Of a stretch of DNA of 7,376 nucleotides, positions 5,929 to 7,376 are shown in pieces (position 1 is the stretch's first letter; each line of letters starts with the position of its first letter). A program made the position numbers and the translations under genes. Under the pieces are notes generated by a model that was not told where the DNA came from, searched no databases, and saw nothing but the letters and a program-made list of their open reading frames with translations. Origin of the DNA: Actinomycetales bacterium (GTDB lineage: Bacteria; Actinomycetota; Actinomycetes; Mycobacteriales; Mycobacteriaceae); the NCBI GenBank assembly GCA_012841845.1, contig DUTZ01000126.1:1-7376 (forward strand). The letters are read 5' to 3'.

Positions 5929-6267
5929 ATGCTCATGGACCTGCTCATCGGCGTGCCCGTCCTACTCGGCTCGCTGTGCTTCCTCGCCGCCTCGGTGGCC
6001 ATGAACCGCGCGGGCGACGCGATCTCCCGGATCAACGTGCTGTCCGTGGCCACCGGCCTCGGGATGATGCTGTTCATCGTGGCCGCCTTCGTCCACGAGC
6101 TCCGCTCCGGCTTCCGCTGGACCACGCTCGTCATGGCGCTCGTGGCGTGGGGCGCCACGGTGGTGGTGACCTCGGTCGCCTCCATCACCCTCGCCCGCGC
6201 CGTGTACCGCGCGGACATCGTGCTGGACCCGCGGACCGGGTACGACGACCTCTCCGGGGAGGACTGA
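5929..6267 (+). CDS. mrpG: Na+/H+ antiporter subunit MrpG, divergent
   Basis: This 112-residue protein has three membrane helices (about 4-25, 36-57 and 61-88) and a hydrophilic C-terminal tail ending in acidic residues. Size, topology and its place after mrpF identify MrpG, the smallest-helix-bundle partner of MrpE and MrpF in the complex. The usual signature between helices 1 and 2, close to RFPDVYTRLHAATKASTLG, is changed here to RAGDAISRINVLSVATGLG (27-45). The first Arg, Asp30, Arg34 and the final Leu-Gly remain; the Phe-Pro, the His and the Lys are gone. So the assignment rests on context and topology as much as on motif. It starts 4 nt after the mrpF stop, with GGAGGT 6 nt upstream, and ends one base before the mgtE start. 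Confidence 0.85.
   Translation: MLMDLLIGVPVLLGSLCFLAASVAMNRAGDAISRINVLSVATGLGMMLFIVAAFVHELRSGFRWTTLVMALVAWGATVVVTSVASITLARAVYRADIVLDPRTGYDDLSGED
6256..6263 (+). promoter_or_regulatory. Ribosome binding site of mgtE
   Basis: GGGGAGGA lies inside the last codons of mrpG, 5 nt before GTG 6269. It fixes the GTG start and places mgtE translation in direct contact with the end of mrpG. Confidence 0.7.
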
Positions 6268-6268
6268 C

Positions 6269-7376
6269 GTGACGATCGACCCGATCGACCTGCGCGACCC
6301 CGCCGAGGCCGCCCGGCTCATCGACCAGTACCTCGACGACGACGACCTGCGCGGCGCCGCCGACCTCGTGGCCGCGATGCCGCCGTGGCTCGTGGTGGAC
6401 GTCCTCGAGCGGGCCGGCGCCCGGGAGCGGGCGGTGCTGTTCCGGCTGCTGTCCAAGGACGCCGCGCACGTGGCGTTCGAGGCGCTCGACCCGCCGCTGC
6501 AGTCCGAGCTCATCCGGGACCTGCACGCCGACCGCGTCGGTCAGATCTTCGCCGACCTCGACCCCGACGACCGCGCCGGGCTCGTCGACGAGCTGCCCGC
6601 GCACGTCGCCACGCGCCTGCTGCGCGCGCTGTCCGAGGACGAGCAGGCCCTCACCGAGACGGTCCTCGGCTACCCGACCGGCTCCGTGGGCCGCCGCATG
6701 ACCCCGGAGTTCGTCACCACCCACCCCGGCACCACCGCGGCCGAGACCCTCGAGCGGGTCACCCGGCGCATCGACGAGGTCGAGACGATCTACGCCCTGC
6801 CCGTCACCGACGACCAGCGACGCCTCGTGGGGATCGTGGGCCTGCGCGCGGTGATGCGGGCCGACCCGGACACCCCGATCAGCGAGCTCATGAACGACGC
6901 GGTGACGGCGAGGGCGCGCGACTCCGCGGAGAAGGCGGCCCGCCGCGCGGCCGACGAGCGGCTCATCGTGCTGCCGATCGTCGACGACGAGACCCGGCTC
7001 GTCGGGATCCTCACCTTTGACGACGCCCTGCAGGTCCTCGAGGACGCCGAGTCCGAGGACGTCGCCCGCCAGGGTGGCGCCGAGCCGCTGCGCCGCCCCT
7101 ACCTCTCCACACCCGTGCGGTCGCTCTTCCGCTCGCGGATCGTGTGGCTGCTCGTCCTGGCCCTGGGCGCCGCGCTCACCGTGCAGGTGCTCGAGGTGTT
7201 CGAGTCGACGCTCGAGCAGGTGGTGGCGCTCTCGCTGTTCGTGCCGCTCATCATCGGCACCGGCGGCAACACCGGCAACCAGGCCGCCACCACCGTGACC
7301 CGCGCGCTCGCCCTGGGCGACGTCCGCCCGCGCGACGCCCTGCGGGTCCTGCTGCAGGAGATGCGGACCGGCTTCA
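6269..7376 (+). CDS. mgtE: Magnesium transporter MgtE, 3' end cut by window
   Basis: MgtE is a homodimeric Mg2+ channel of the inner membrane whose cytoplasmic domains bind Mg2+ and close the pore when internal Mg2+ is high. The visible 369 residues hold, in order: the helical N-domain (about 1-135, with repeated helix pairs such as DELPAHVATRLLRALSEDE at 107-125); two CBS domains (about 137-200 and 201-260, with RRMTPEFVTT, YALPVTDD and VLPIVDDETRLVGILTFDD); the acidic connecting helix (about 258-285); a first membrane helix (about 290-308); and the second helix with the family pore signature FVPLIIGTGGNTGNQAATTV (324-343). The frame runs open to the right edge, so the last three or so membrane helices are not seen; the family is about 430-450 residues. 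The start is GTG 6269, with GGGGAGGA 5 nt upstream, one base after the mrpG stop. No internal promoter is visible, so it is probably read from the mrp promoter. Confidence 0.95.
   Translation, partial: MTIDPIDLRDPAEAARLIDQYLDDDDLRGAADLVAAMPPWLVVDVLERAGARERAVLFRLLSKDAAHVAFEALDPPLQSELIRDLHADRVGQIFADLDPDDRAGLVDELPAHVATRLLRALSEDEQALTETVLGYPTGSVGRRMTPEFVTTHPGTTAAETLERVTRRIDEVETIYALPVTDDQRRLVGIVGLRAVMRADPDTPISELMNDAVTARARDSAEKAARRAADERLIVLPIVDDETRLVGILTFDDALQVLEDAESEDVARQGGAEPLRRPYLSTPVRSLFRSRIVWLLVLALGAALTVQVLEVFESTLEQVVALSLFVPLIIGTGGNTGNQAATTVTRALALGDVRPRDALRVLLQEMRTGF

Noticed and set aside
5391..6218. Minus-strand frame of 275 codons opposite mrpE-mrpF-mrpG
   Set aside because: No recognisable domain, and it runs antisense to three genes with clear motifs or context.

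Overview
The window comes from a very GC-rich chromosome, with nearly every codon ending in G or C, GTG used as a start in two genes, and TGA as the stop in five of the six genes whose ends are visible. Together with an MrpA that carries MrpB fused to its C-terminus, this points to a high-GC actinobacterium. I cannot name a genus from the sequence alone.

Layout. Positions 1-102 hold the start of a divergent minus-strand gene that leaves the window after 34 codons. Positions 103-258 are an intergenic region, with a possible leaderless promoter for the divergent gene and the untranslated leader of the main operon. From 259 to the right edge, everything is one plus-strand operon: mrpA-mrpB fusion (259-3285), mrpC (3282-3614), mrpD (3611-5206), mrpE (5203-5655), mrpF (5652-5924), mrpG (5929-6267) and the 5' part of mgtE (from 6269, cut by the edge). 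Junctions are 4-nt overlaps (ATGA or GTGA), except a 4-nt gap before mrpG and a 1-nt gap before mgtE. No RNA gene, mobile element, CRISPR array or terminator was seen.

How the genes work together. MrpA-G form one membrane complex, a multisubunit Na+/H+ antiporter related to the membrane arm of respiratory complex I. MrpA and MrpD are the antiporter-like proton channels. MrpB (here fused), C, E, F and G are small membrane subunits. Such complexes give Na+ and alkali tolerance and cytoplasmic pH control. MgtE is a Mg2+-gated Mg2+ channel, and its near-contact with mrpG suggests co-translation of Na+/H+ exchange and Mg2+ entry.

The large subunits MrpA, C and D look orthodox. MrpE, F and G depart from the Bacillus-type pattern: MrpE has lost the usual N-terminal hydrophobic region and carries a Thr-Gly-Arg-Gly pentapeptide repeat there, and MrpF and MrpG have changed signature residues. 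These, plus the mgtE coupling, are the main points worth checking. I see no wholly new system; this is a recognisable Mrp operon with lineage-specific changes.
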